From: Litomosoides sigmodontis
Taxonomy: Eukaryota > Nematoda > Chromadorea > Rhabditida > Onchocercidae
Length of the DNA stretch: 64,000 bases
Direction: 5' to 3'
NCBI GenBank assembly: GCA_963070105.1
Contig: OY718804.1
Location: 801,720 to 865,719, forward strand
A program made the translations under genes and the position numbers. Below, piece by piece: positions 1 through 13,300 of the stretch (positions are counted from its first letter, which is position 1; every line of letters starts with the position of its first letter). The notes under the pieces are model-generated. The model was not told the DNA's origin, did no database searches, and saw only the letters and a list, made by a program, of their open reading frames with translations.

Positions 1-1222
1 GAAATTTAATTGTTGAATAAGCCACGCTCACTTATTGATTAGTGGAGTGGAAGGAAACCTTTGTGAAGCAATTTCAACGCTTTTTTTCCTCCCTTATTTT
101 ACATTAGACGGAAATAAATTTTGTTAAAACCAATTTAATGCTTTTAACTTATCAAAAATTATGGGGCAAAAAGTTGGGAGGAGGAAAAATTTTTGCAATG
201 TTAAAAAGCTTTGAGTTATTAGGCAAATTTTTTTTCGAAAAAAACTTCAGAATTTATAAAAGCGATATGATTATATTGCAATTTTAAAACGGAAAAAAAT
301 AAAATTGATTATTATTTAAGGATAATAAATTTAACTTCGTGCAGTTGATGCGAAGCTAGGCCGAACGACACGCAGGAATTAAATGAATTAAATTTCAAGA
401 AAAAAAAACTTCGAAAGTCTTGCAGTTGAAAAGCGATCAAAGAAGTTTTGCTTGATAAAATATACGTTTAAGTGAAATATTTTAGCAAAAGAAAAGAAAA
501 AGTAAGAAATAATTTTTTTTTTTGGTTTTTTCCACCATGCAATATATTAAATTGAACAATTAATTTCTAAACATGAAATAAATTCATCAACTTTTCAACT
601 TTTATCTCTTACATATTCCTCCTCTTTTCCCTCTCTCTCTCTCTCTCCCTCTATTCATGTGTGTAATGTCTACCAGTGGAACAAGTGAACATGCATACTT
701 CAAATGAATTTGAATTATGTTTTCACCGCAACATGTCGTTTTTTATTCTTATCCAATCATTCACTCTCAGCTTTTCACTTTTCTAATTTTATAATTTTTG
801 AAATCATTTCTTCAATAATTTCGCCATTTTGCAATATTGAATTGCTGCTCAAATCCATCACCGATCATTCGCACTCTTTTATTTCCTTAAAATTTCAAGT
901 GTAGAATTTTTTGAATTAGGTCGTCCTCATGCCAACATACTCAAACATTTCAAAATTAAAAAATTTTCAATTTTCCGCCAATAGAATGCTCAATCTAATT
1001 TGTCGTCTGTAAATGTAGCCTCAAACGTATGAAGTGTAATTGCAATTTATCATTCCGTCTGCTTGAGAGCTGTTTAATTAAAAATTTTTTAGCAATTAAT
1101 TTTTGCAGCTCAGACCACCATTCTCGATACAATCAGTGATTCAGTGAATTAAATTATAGTTTCCGATATTGTGTAATTTAATTTAATTTAATTTATATTG
1201 AAATTTATCATGTTAGCATTTA
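1..1222. other. upstream DNA of the pll-1 type gene, no gene seen
   Basis: AT-rich sequence with poly-A/poly-T runs and a short CT tract at 631-651. Open frames here (for example 704-904) are short and low in complexity, with no recognisable protein. The stretch probably holds the promoter of the downstream gene. A TTAG acceptor ends at 1216, six bases before the start codon, so a spliced leader is likely joined there. Confidence 0.6.
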
Positions 1223-4200
1223 ATGAAACGCCTAGATTTGTTACCTTCTCGTAATATCCCGCGACTATCATCATTGCGACACTCAAATTTAGAACTTAAA
1301 AGCGACAGGTACTTCCGATGCGCGTTTGACCTGTTCGGTGAAATGAAAGCAGAAGGTGAGGCGAGTTCATCAGATCAACAAATCCCTAATACATTCGAAC
1401 CGTTTAATGAACAAAGCGCTTCAACGACACATTTTCCGAGGTAAAAATTTTTCGATTAAAAATTTAAAATAAAAACACTAAAAATAAAAATTATAATTTC
1501 AATTTGAAAAAAATTAAAGGAGGAAAAAGAACAGAAAGTAATTTACAAAATTTTCATTTTCCATTTCTTTTCAGCTAATGAAATTCGTCTTTCTAAATTG
1601 CACAATTTCAAAAAAAGAGCATTTTGGGATTAGTAGCAAAGGATTGTGTGACGTCTGAAGAAAACTTTATAACGTATGAAAAAAGTTTTGTGATTTGTTG
1701 AAAAGCTGCGCGACGTTTGCAGCGCATGTTTTATGAATTGCACATTTTATTTTCTCCTTTTTCACATTTTATTATCAAATAAAATTTTCGTCAGACGTTG
1801 TATACGTAAATTATTGGAAAGTGTTTGAGAAAAAAAATTAACTTATAGTCTTTTTTGGAAAAAAAAATTTTTTTAAGTAATCAGTTAGGCGTTGAAGAAA
1901 TTAGTGAAAAAGAGGTAGGAAGAGAAGAAGTATAATAAGCACATTTAATAATTAAAGAATTAAGCATTCCACTACTGAATGATTTTTGATAGTAAATACA
2001 ACGCTTACTTTTTTTTGAAATTTCATTGAATGTCAATTTCTACTTCTCATTTGTTTTTCAGCAAATCGTCACCGTTGCGCAGTTCACTGATGAAATGCGA
2101 AAATCGAAATCGCTCTTCGAATGCCAAATTTGTCAGTTTCAGTACGCAAAAGCCTGAAAAGAAAATATGCAATGGTACGCAAAGCCATTCAGTCCTCTAA
2201 TAGTAATACTTGATAACAATAATAGTACTAGTAGTAAAGTAATAGTAATACTTGATAACAGTAATGGTAATAGCAGTAAAGTAATAGTAATACTTGATAA
2301 CAATAATGGTAACAGTAGCAAAGTAATAGTGGTACTTGATAACAATAACGGTAATAGCAGTAAAGTAATAGTGGTACTTGATAACAATAACGGTAATAGC
2401 AGTAAAGTAATAGTAATACTTGATAACAATAATAGTACTAGTAGTAAAGTAGTAGTAATACTTGATAACAATAATAGTACTAGTAGTAAAGTAATAGTAA
2501 TACTTGATAACAATAATGGTAACAGTCGCAAAGCAATAGTAGTACTTGATAACAATAATGGTAATAGCAGTAAAGTAATAGTAGCACTTAGTAACAATAA
2601 TAGTACTAGTAGTAAAGTAATAGTAATACTTGGTAACAATAATAGTACTAGAAGTAAAGTAGTAGTAATACTTGACAACAATAATAGTACTAGTAGTAAA
2701 GTAGTAGTAATACTTGATAACAATAATAGTAAAGTAAATTTCAGTGTCAGATTGCATACGAGTAATGCAGAATGCAACCGAATTCATCAAATTGCGCGCA
2801 AACATTCGTCAATTTCATCGAATGTTCAGCTTGGATTCCAATTTATCGTACATCCATTGGACGCCAACAAATAAAAAACCTCACAAAGCTAAAAGTTGCT
2901 AATTTGGTTGTTTTTCCAGAAGTGTGCTAGCTAACTAACATTTGCTGTTTAAATATTACATTAAATGGATTATTAATTCTAGCAACGCTGCTATTTTTAT
3001 TAAATGACAATTGGGTAAGTGAAGGAATGTGATGAGCAAATGGTATTTGACGTGCAACAATTTGTGAATAAAATGATAAAATGGAAAAATTTTTTTCGAT
3101 GAAATAGGAGGAAAACTTTCTTTAAGAAGAAATTAACCAATATTTGTAATTTAGTTTAATATTTTAATTAATTATTAGATTAGTAGCTTTAATAATAAGC
3201 AGTTGATAACGTTAGATCTTATCTGATATAAATATCAAAAAAAAATTTAATTTTGCAAATTTCTACAATAATCGTATCATTGAAGTTCAATTGCAGTAGC
3301 TATTGAAAGTATCAAAGAAATACGCATTGGACGAAACAGCGAGCTACATCGTTCAGCGGAAAATTACGCAAACGATACGCAGGTATTGCGCAATAAGTGT
3401 TGCTTTGCCGCATGCGGAACACCCTGCCGTTTAGATTATCACATATTATTGTCCACAGAAGTTTTACAAAAGTCGTCGCAAATTGGTCGCAAATTACTTC
3501 TCCTTTCCCATTTTTTTCCAGCTAAAATAATAAAGTAAAAAAAGAAAATTACAAAAATGCAAAAATTCACACTTTCAGGAAGAAAGTGCTTTTTCGATAA
3601 TTCACGGTGATCAGTACAAATGCCTAGATTTGATAGCTAAAACACCGGAAGTTGCAAAAATTTGGGTAACCGGATTGACGTCACTCATTTCCAACAACAC
3701 CGGTGTGTTACAGTATACTACAGTATTTACGAATGCATGTGAATACGGACGGAAAATTATTTCACTAACAATACAAGCTATTTCTTAACGAAACAGGAAT
3801 GCTTGAACGGAAAACTGTTCACCAAAAGCGCTTCAGTGGTGAACAAATGAAAAATTAATTGAAAATTTTAAGAAGAAATTCATGAAAATTTCACGCATGT
3901 GCAAGGGAAAAAGTACGAATGAATTAGTTACACAAAGTGAAAAGTATGCAAAAAAAATTGCAATTTGAAGCTAAAAATAAATAAAAAAAATAGTTTTTTG
4001 CCATCACCAACACGCCAAGCAACTGATAGAAGTTTTTTTTTTTTTTGAAATGAGGAATAAATTATTTTCTATGTTTGAAAAATTGAAACAGTAAAATTAA
4101 ACAAATGTAGAAAGCATTTTGATCAGATCAGTAAAAACTTCCTCATTCAATCTGATTTTTTAGGCAATTGTGAGCTACAACCGTCTGGTTCACAACCACT

Positions 4201-4276
4201 TGCAACGCTACGTGAAAGGTAAGAAATTACAAAGTGCGCTGGAATGTTTTTTTTAAGTATCAAAATTATGCGGAGC

Positions 4277-4308
<32 letters not shown>

Positions 4309-7300
4309 GAGATATGGATATATTCGGGAAGATTATTTATTTGCGTATTCAGATGGTTAGGTTCACTATTTGATGAAGCGGATACTGAGAAATGCGGTCG
4401 TTTGACGAAGAAAAAGACAGTGCAATTAATTAAGCAGCTTAGTCCACGAATATTGCTTAATCGAGTTGAACATGAAGCTAAGGTAAATTCTTCTTCGAAA
4501 TTACCACCATCTTTGAAGATTCAAAAAAAGATGAGCTTTGGGAAGGTCACTCTTTGCTCGTAGTACGATACATACAGTAATCCTTTTTTTTGCTTACAGG
4601 AAGCAAGCGCATTAAATCCGGAAGAGTCACAAAGTGGAGAAATTACGCGTTCACAGTTTATTGAAATTTACAAGGTTAATGCATAATTTGATAACTACTT
4701 CTTATTCAGTTCATTCAGTCTTACTTTTCCGTCCTGGCAGAAAATTATAATTGAATTTCGAATTTCCCTCTTTCAATCGCTCTCTTTCTCTTAATTTACA
4801 ACCATAAATTACCTGTTACGTTTGAAGTGAATAATTACAAATCAATTAATCATTGAGTTTGTGCTAACGTGGTGAGGAAAAAATGAATGAAATTAAGTTA
4901 TAAACAGTTTAATTTGAAGTAATCTCCAATTTGCTATTATTGTAGGGTGTTGCGACAAGATCTGAAATATACTTCTTGATGGTGCGATATGCAAATAAGG
5001 ATTATTTGAGTTGCAAAGATCTTCAAGCATTTCTTGAAACGGAACAAGGGGTTGCTCATCTGCACTGATTTTTATTCATTTATTTTCTTTGTTAAAGTCG
5101 AAAATTTATCAATTCTTTTGAAATTTTCGTTCTTCACTTACTTCAACTTCTTTCAGTGCTTCTTTCCTATATTTCTAAAGCTCTAAGCAATTTTCTTCTT
5201 CTCTATAATTTCATTAATTAGTTTTTTACTTGCTAACTGTTAAGTTTAAGTTTTACCGCTGGGGATTAATGCCATTAGCACGCATCCTGCTTTTCAATTT
5301 AACGCTTTAGGTGTCTGACGTAAGGTACGCTTCGCAACTGAGTGTTTGTTCACGTAATAAGCATTTTGCAATTAAGTGTACACATTACTATTTCTATCAT
5401 ATTAATACTTACATGCAAAAAAATAAGTAAATGCTCAAAAGTAATTTAAAACTTAAACTTGAGATAGAAAATTGCATTTTCAGTTATTAGGAATAACAAC
5501 GGAATTCTGCAAATCAATTATCGAGCAGTACGAACCATGCAAGGAAGCACGAGAGCTAAACCATATGACTGTCGATGGTAATTCAATTATGCGTTATTTC
5601 CAATGAGATGATTTCATCATAAATTTGAAATTATTCAAAGGATTTTAAAAAAGTGAAGGTTTACGCTGAGAGATTACTGTAATGCGTAGCACAACTAGAG
5701 AGAAATGCTGCTCACTCTCAATCATCAAAAATATTCATTAACAATTAAAAAATCTCAAATTTGCTCAAATATTGCCAATATTAATTAAATATCAGTTAAA
5801 TAAATTATGAATATAAATTATTGAATTATTAATTAAACAGTGAATAAAATATGGATGTTAAATATCAAAACTGCAAAAATCAGATGCTGAATGTTTTCAA
5901 TTAAACATTTGCAACAATTTACAAAGGTTTTTTTTTGACGTTAAAAACCAAATGTGAAATATTAATTAAATAGAACATAAGCAACTGCTAGCTATTTGAA
6001 ATAATTTAAAAATTTTACTTCGTCTTCTTTTTCAACTTCATTTTCATATCATTTCAAAAATTAAAATTGTTTTTTTATATTTTCAAGAACATTGATTTTG
6101 CAGGATTTACCAATTATCTCGCAAGCGATGAAAATTTTATATTTGATAGTTCGCATGGAAATGTCTGCCAAAAAATGAATGAGCCATTTAGCAGCTACTT
6201 CATTGCAACTTCCCTCAACACATCACTTGTAGACGATCGGTTGAAGAAGCCTTCGAGTTGCAATAGCTATGTTGCAGCACTTCGTCGTAATTGCCGACTT
6301 ATTGAGGGTTTGTTTAATTGCAAATTTGCTTGTGCTAAAATTTCATTGAATATTTTATCAATTGAACAGCTAGCATTAAATTAAAAAATTTTCTCAGTTA
6401 ATTTAACAAAATCTTTTGCGGTAAAATTTCGTAATTTACACCCTAAAAAGTTTCAAAAATGCATTACTGAGAAACACATGCTATCATTTCAAAAAGGAAA
6501 CAAAGTTTTTAAAAAATTTGTTCTACTGCTCCATTTCTAAATTATCGTCCAAATCTTTAATTATTTCATTATTTTAATCTGCGGCCATTTGATGAGCTAA
6601 ATAAAATGTTCCTCCCACGCATCACTCTTATATGTCAGTGCTGCTGTGGTTTGTTCGCCTGGTTGCTTACTTAATTTCCATATTAATATTAAACTAATAC
6701 AAGTGAAAATATGAATTTTAAAAGTTTTGCTAACGAAAACATTTATTACAGTAAATGTGTGGGAGCCAGTAGCAGGAAGTGATGAGAAAGAGCCGATGAT
6801 CCACGATCGTTCTGGCCCATCTAAGTTCACCCTATCAGCTGTTTTAAAGATTATCAATGAAATGGCTTTTCAGAGGTCAAGGTACTGCTATGCGGTTGAA
6901 CATTGCTAAGATTAGTTCAGCTTCTTAAAGAATTGCTTCATATAACAAAGCTAAAGATGATAATTGATAAATGTAATCAACCGTGCGCAAATGTCTCACT
7001 CACCCATACTAATTATCCACATCTCTCTAACATCTAGCTGACAATTGATAAATGTCATCAACCGTGCGCAAATGTCTCACTCACCCACACTAATTATCCA
7101 CATCTCTCTCACATCCAGTGCATTCAATCAGAGCAACGGTTCATTATTTATTCTTTTTGCGCTTTTTTCCGCTGTTTCACTTACCTTACCTACTACCTTC
7201 GCTCCATTTTTCCCTTTCCTTATAATTATATAATTAGTTTAAAATAATTAACTTTTCGTGATTGGTTGAAAAGAATGCAATGTTTTGCAGATATCCGTTA

Positions 7301-10300
7301 TTTATACTATTAGAAATACATTTAAATATCGAATGGCAAATGGTACTTGTTGATATGCTCCGTGAAATATTTGGTGATAAATTATATCAACCAAGTAGTG
7401 ATCCCAATGATTGGACGCAGCAACGACCAACGCCAAAAGATTTTCAGATGAAAATTATTCTCATTGTAAGTTATGCACACAATTAATAATGCTTGTTAAA
7501 ATTCAGTTAAAATTTTGAAAAGTTAGGAAGCAATAAGAAATAGAAAATAAAATATCTAAAAAAAATTCTTTGATTTCTGTTAGGTGATTTTTTCACATAG
7601 GATAGTTGAAATGGAAAATTTTTCTTCCACTTTTTTTCAAAATTATTTGAACAAGCAAAATTTTGCAAATGTTTTCTTTTTTTCAATGATCAAACACAGG
7701 TGATGAAGTGGACAAAAAAACAACGATCATTATATAATTTTTGGTTACTGTATTACCGTAACTAATTTTAGGGTAAACGAATCAAAAATACCGAAGAAGA
7801 TGTCAGTGAAGTGTTCGATTCATCACCAAAAACCTCCAAACGCATGCTTGTTTGCCGTAAATTATCAGATCTAATGTGCCCATGGGCAATACCAACTACA
7901 CTACGAGAAATACTACTCACTACTCACAATATATGTAAGCTTATGAAAATTTTGAATAAAGCATAAATGCTGCAGGAGCTACAGTATGCATAATTACGAC
8001 AGAGTACAGTATACATTCATAATAAGCAAAAATTTTTATCAATATTTGATATTATTGCTTATGAAAAGTTTTTGATCGGCTTTTGTACCTTTTTTAAATT
8101 TTGAAAAACTCGAATAATTTGTTGCACGTGCATTTTCATTATCCTCTTTCATCGTTATTTAATCTTCTCTATGGTAGGATTTGATTTTTTTTCTTAAATT
8201 TAAATTTCGTTGCATATTCCATTGCCTTTTCTACTCATATTTTAATTGATAATTTCATATTTTTCTCTATCGCTATGATTGCAGTAGAGAAAAATTGCCA
8301 GCTTCTGCAAACATCGGAACACAACTGTCTTGAAATGGTGCAAAATTTTCCAACAGAATTTGCTCAAATTACTAAAGATTGTTTGGTGCTTGTGACACCA
8401 AGCACATCACGGTATGCTTATATTCCTGTACGGCAACTGATTGATAGCTTTAGGTTTCATTCCAAACTTCGAACTTTCATTTTCAGTTTGAAATAACTTT
8501 AATTAATCAGTGCACTTTCTTTTATGTAGTAAAATAATCCGAAATTACAATACTTTCGTAGGCTTAAACTGTCATGTTTATTTGAATTTATGTTTGTGGG
8601 GAGAAATATTTCAAGTGTTTTATTTTGTAGCAATAAATCAACAAATATGAATCCTCAAGAATACTGGAATTATGGCATTCAGATGGTTTCACTGAATCAT
8701 CAAGCATCAGGACTTATGATGGATTTGCAGGTTTACGTCAATCTATTTCCTCTCCCACGCAACCACTTATTACGTAAACAAATATAGCATTTCATAATTG
8801 AAATGGAATACTGTGGCGAAGTAGTGATATTTATTGTTCAGCGCGTACATCAAAATGTTTGCTTTAGCAAGGAAAATTTTCGGAAAATGGTGGATGTGGT
8901 TATGTTCTGAAGCCGTTGATAATGCGCGAGGAATTATTCGTGCCGGGAAATATGATGTCAATTCCACCAAAAGTTTATTTTAATTCTTTTCTCTTTGCAT
9001 TTTTTGAGAAAGAAGAGCAAGAGAAGTTGAAAATAATATCATATCATTTCTTCTACTAGTTGAAAGTGTCGAGCGAGCGAAATTCCTCAAGCATGTAGAA
9101 ATGACAAGTGTGGTCTTTCAATTTAAAAACAGCAAACGTTCTCCTGCATTTTTTTTAATTAATTTTTTTTTTGTTTTTCAATATGAGCAAAACAGTAATG
9201 AGAGGGGGCGGCAGCAAAAAGGAAGCATAGAAGCAATAAAATGAAAGTAAAATTATTGTGTTAAAATTTTCCCTGCTGCTTTCCTTTTTCATGTATTTGA
9301 AATTTTTGAGATTTTGCATTTGCGCATTTTATCCGCGCAACAGCTACCTCGACCACGTGGATCAACCGCTAAAGGTAATTCCACCGATCCATACGTGGTG
9401 GTGGAGATATTTGGATGTCCAAGTGATTGTACTGTGGAGCGGACAAGAACTGTAAAGAATGACGGTAAGTGCGGTTAACACAATGCAGCAAAACATTTTC
9501 TTTTAATTTTGAAAATGAGCAAATCGCTTATTGAAAAAAGAGAATGTTTTCTGACTTAGAACTGAAGAGACATGTTTAACTTAATTTTGTTTACTTGTTA
9601 GGTGTGCCGCCGTCAATTGCTTACCTAATTAGTTCTTCAAATTAATTGAAAAAACACTATTCAGGTGCTAATCCATCGTTTAATGAATTGTTTCAATTTG
9701 AAATTACTATACCGGAAATGGCGCTGATAAGATTCCTGGTACTCGATGATGATTTCATTGATGACGACTTCATTGGGCAGTATACTATACCATTCGAATG
9801 CGTAAAAAGCGGTAGGCATTTAAATTTTGCAATAAATTTTTTCAAAAAAGATCAGCTAAGTAAGGGAGAGAAGGAGTGGTAAATAAGATCTTCTGGAAGA
9901 TTTTGACTTTTTTTATCACCTAAATTTATTGGCATAATATTTTGACGCAAAATGGCTTTGGAGAATTCGTCGTTCAAACTGACGACTGAAATACTTGAAA
10001 ACGCTTTAATTTAAAAAAATTAAAAAAACATTTTCTCAACTTTTGCGCATCCCTCAATTTGCCTAAATTATAACGAACGTTGTACTTTGGTGAAATACAC
10101 AAATTCGAATTAAAATCTGCAATGTTCTGCCTTTTTTTTCACTTCTTTCTACTACTATTTAATTATCAAAATAGAAAAACTTACAAAAATCTTTCATTCC
10201 TCAAATTTTTTTTCCCTCTGTAAATTTGAAATGTGTGACTTAAATAACATGTTATTATCACTTTTAATTAATTCATAGCTATTTTGTTATTTTTCTTCAC

Positions 10301-13300
10301 TGCATAATTTCCAATTTTTTCCCTTTTTTATTTATGAAATTTTATAAATTTCACTTTTACTAACTTATGAGATCAAAAATTTGTTTTCCTTACTGTTTTT
10401 TTTTTGTAATTTTAGGCTATCGCCACGTACCTTTGCTGAACAACGAAGGAGAGGTGTTGGAAAATTGTACACTTTTCGTACACGTTGCAGTAACGAATCG
10501 ATATGGAGAAAGGGTAATTATAATATTAACAAATTCAACTCGTCACATTTTGCATAATTATATCAATTCAGAAGCGTTCACCACTAGCACTATTAATTTA
10601 TTAATTTTTAAGCTAATTTAACTCCTCAATTATCAGAGAAAAATAAGTCAGTAAAAAATCTAATTATTAGATATGAAAACCTTAGCTTTCATCATTGTCA
10701 AGTTAAAAATAAAATACTATCAAAGAATTTTTCTTTTATTGTTACGCTTCCAACAACTACAACTGATGCTATCAGTTATTAATTTTTTTTTTTTTTGAAA
10801 ATTAGAATTTCATATTTGTGACAATATCACTGCTTCAGCTATCTTTTGCAATTTTCCATATTCGATATAGAAAAAGGAAAAGCGCTCGCTGAAATTTCGA
10901 AGTTTCAATAATCGCTCATAAATCCAATGATTATCTGTTTCTCCCTTCTTCTTTCATAATGATCATTGTAATTCCTTAAAGACTTCGCTTTTCACTGAAA
11001 GTTAAATTTCATTGAATGCGTCATTTCTTACACTTTTCATCCTTTCTCTTTTTTTTTGCACCACAAAAAATGAGGCCAAAGTGAGGGGAAGGTGGAAAAG
11101 ATTTGGAAAACAGTCTGATTTAGACTTGCAGAAATATCTGAAAATATTTCTTTCCATTTTGATTTCTCATTTTTATCGCTTTCTTTCGGTCCATCCATTC
11201 TCTGCGATACTCGAAATGGCAATAATCCCTTCGAAATTCCACTTATAATTTCCACTTTGTGGAACAAAAAAAAACGCGAGAGACACACACATAGAAAATG
11301 ATGAATGGAAAAATCATACGAAATTATTTTTACGTATGTGTGTGTATGTGCATACGTGTACGTGCGTGTGTACTTGTACACATACGGAAGAGGATCTGAT
11401 ATCATTTCTTCATTTTTTTTTTTGAAATATCCTCTCTTTGTTACGAATGATTTTTTTGTTTGATGTTTGATTCACTGAGTCGTTAAGAAGAAGCCGCACG
11501 AAAGAATCGTTAAGAATAGAAGAGAGGAGAAAAACTAATTTGAAATGAAAAGAGGCGAACAGTCTCAGAGGGATTACTTTGTTCGATGATTTTCTTCCCC
11601 AAATTTAGCTTGCGGTTTCGGTAATAAAGTTCAAACATTTCCTCCTTCGTTTTCTTCATTAAACATTTTCAGTTTGTTAACTTTCTTTTAAGCAAAACAA
11701 AGGCAAAAATTGCTGTCGCTAACATCTCATTTGTTTGCTTATTTACCATTATTATTTATCATTATATTATGTTTATTATCATTGTAATTACTATAATTAA
11801 TTCATTTTACCATCAAAGGTGAAAAGTTTTCAAAATTTATTAAAACTTTCGAGGAAAAATACCCATTTGAGTGGCCGAAAATTTTTCTAAGAGTTATAAA
11901 ATAAACAAAAAAAAAACCTGGTGCATTTCATCTTCTTCTAAAATTGTTTGTTTGCAGCTTTTTCAATTTCAATTCCAGAAAGCGCGAAAACAAGGCATGT
12001 CGGTGAAGTGGAAGAATACACGAATTGTTACGGGCGTGAAATCCGTGGGCATCAAATCGGTGGATGAATATTTCAAGCAGGCTATTACACCGTTAGCTGT
12101 ATCAATTGAAATGCGTGGATCACTGGAATCTGCCCTGGTTTGTTTCATGGAAAAAATTGCATTCATTGGTCACATTGTTCATTCGGGAATGTTACTGAAT
12201 TTTATTTTAAAATTTTGATGAAAATAATTACAGATTAAATGGCGAAATGATTGTGGTATTGCGCCAGCTGGTACCATACGACATGGTCTGAGACTTATGT
12301 TGGCACGAACAAAAACTGCTGCAATGAACGGTTCGATTAGTTTTTTTTGCGATTTGCTACTAAATTTATTCTTATCAATTTTATTTCATTTCGAAATTTA
12401 ATGCGAAAATTATGACCTGTAAGTGAGGAGCAGGATGGCGATGAGAGTGAAATAAATTTCAATTTGTTTTTGAAAAATTGGACAGCAAGCAAGGGTTTCA
12501 TTGCTTTCTGCTAATTATTTAACAAGTTCTGTGCGTAATTTTCAGATTAAAATGCAAGCAAAGTTTACTTTGATGGGTTTAACAATAGGCGAATCAAGTG
12601 CAATAATAATTTAATGAGTGAGCGTAGCAAATTCCAATTCTATCTTCGTGATATTTTGATTTTCATGATAAAAAAAATCAGCGTGTAGAACAGGATAGAG
12701 AAGTAAAATCAATTTTAGGTTAGATCCGTTGGTTAGAAAACTATTTCATCACTAATAAACTAACAAATTGCATTTTGATAAAAACACGCAAGTAATTCAT
12801 TTGCAGTGTCGCCATCACGTTTTCCTCACGGATCCACTGATCCAAGCGAAGCGGTAAACAACTCGCCACGTTTTGCGATATGCAGCGACGAGAGAACCGT
12901 ACGTCACTCAAACAACATAAATCATTTCAGATATTTCTACCCGCAAAATAGTAAATGTTCCTATAAGATATGGAAGCTCTATAACAGTATCTATTACAGT
13001 ATCCGATGATTGTAACACGTGGTATATTTCCCGTGCAACTGCAAAAAACATTTGATTCAATGTCCGAGCTTTTGAGTGTTTGTGCGAAAATACTGGTCGA
13101 CACCGATCCATTGTTGGAAAAGGTTTGTTGAGAAATTAAAAATTGAAAAAGCGGATGATAAAAGAGGGAGTTGAGGGAGAGGGATAAATAATGCTATTAA
13201 ATTAATTCTATTTTGTTATAAATTTCATTTCGGAATAACGGTGATAGATAGAAAGCTTTATTGCTTCTAACTTTAGAATATATGAGGAGTAGAAGTGATT

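Noticed and set aside
2205..2740. Regular repeats that could suggest a CRISPR array
   Set aside because: Units are contiguous with no unique spacers, inside an intron of a eukaryotic gene.
2139..2874. Long open frames (over 200 codons) on both strands
   Set aside because: They are read-through of the 42-bp minisatellite, out of phase with the real exons, and encode only the 14-residue repeat.
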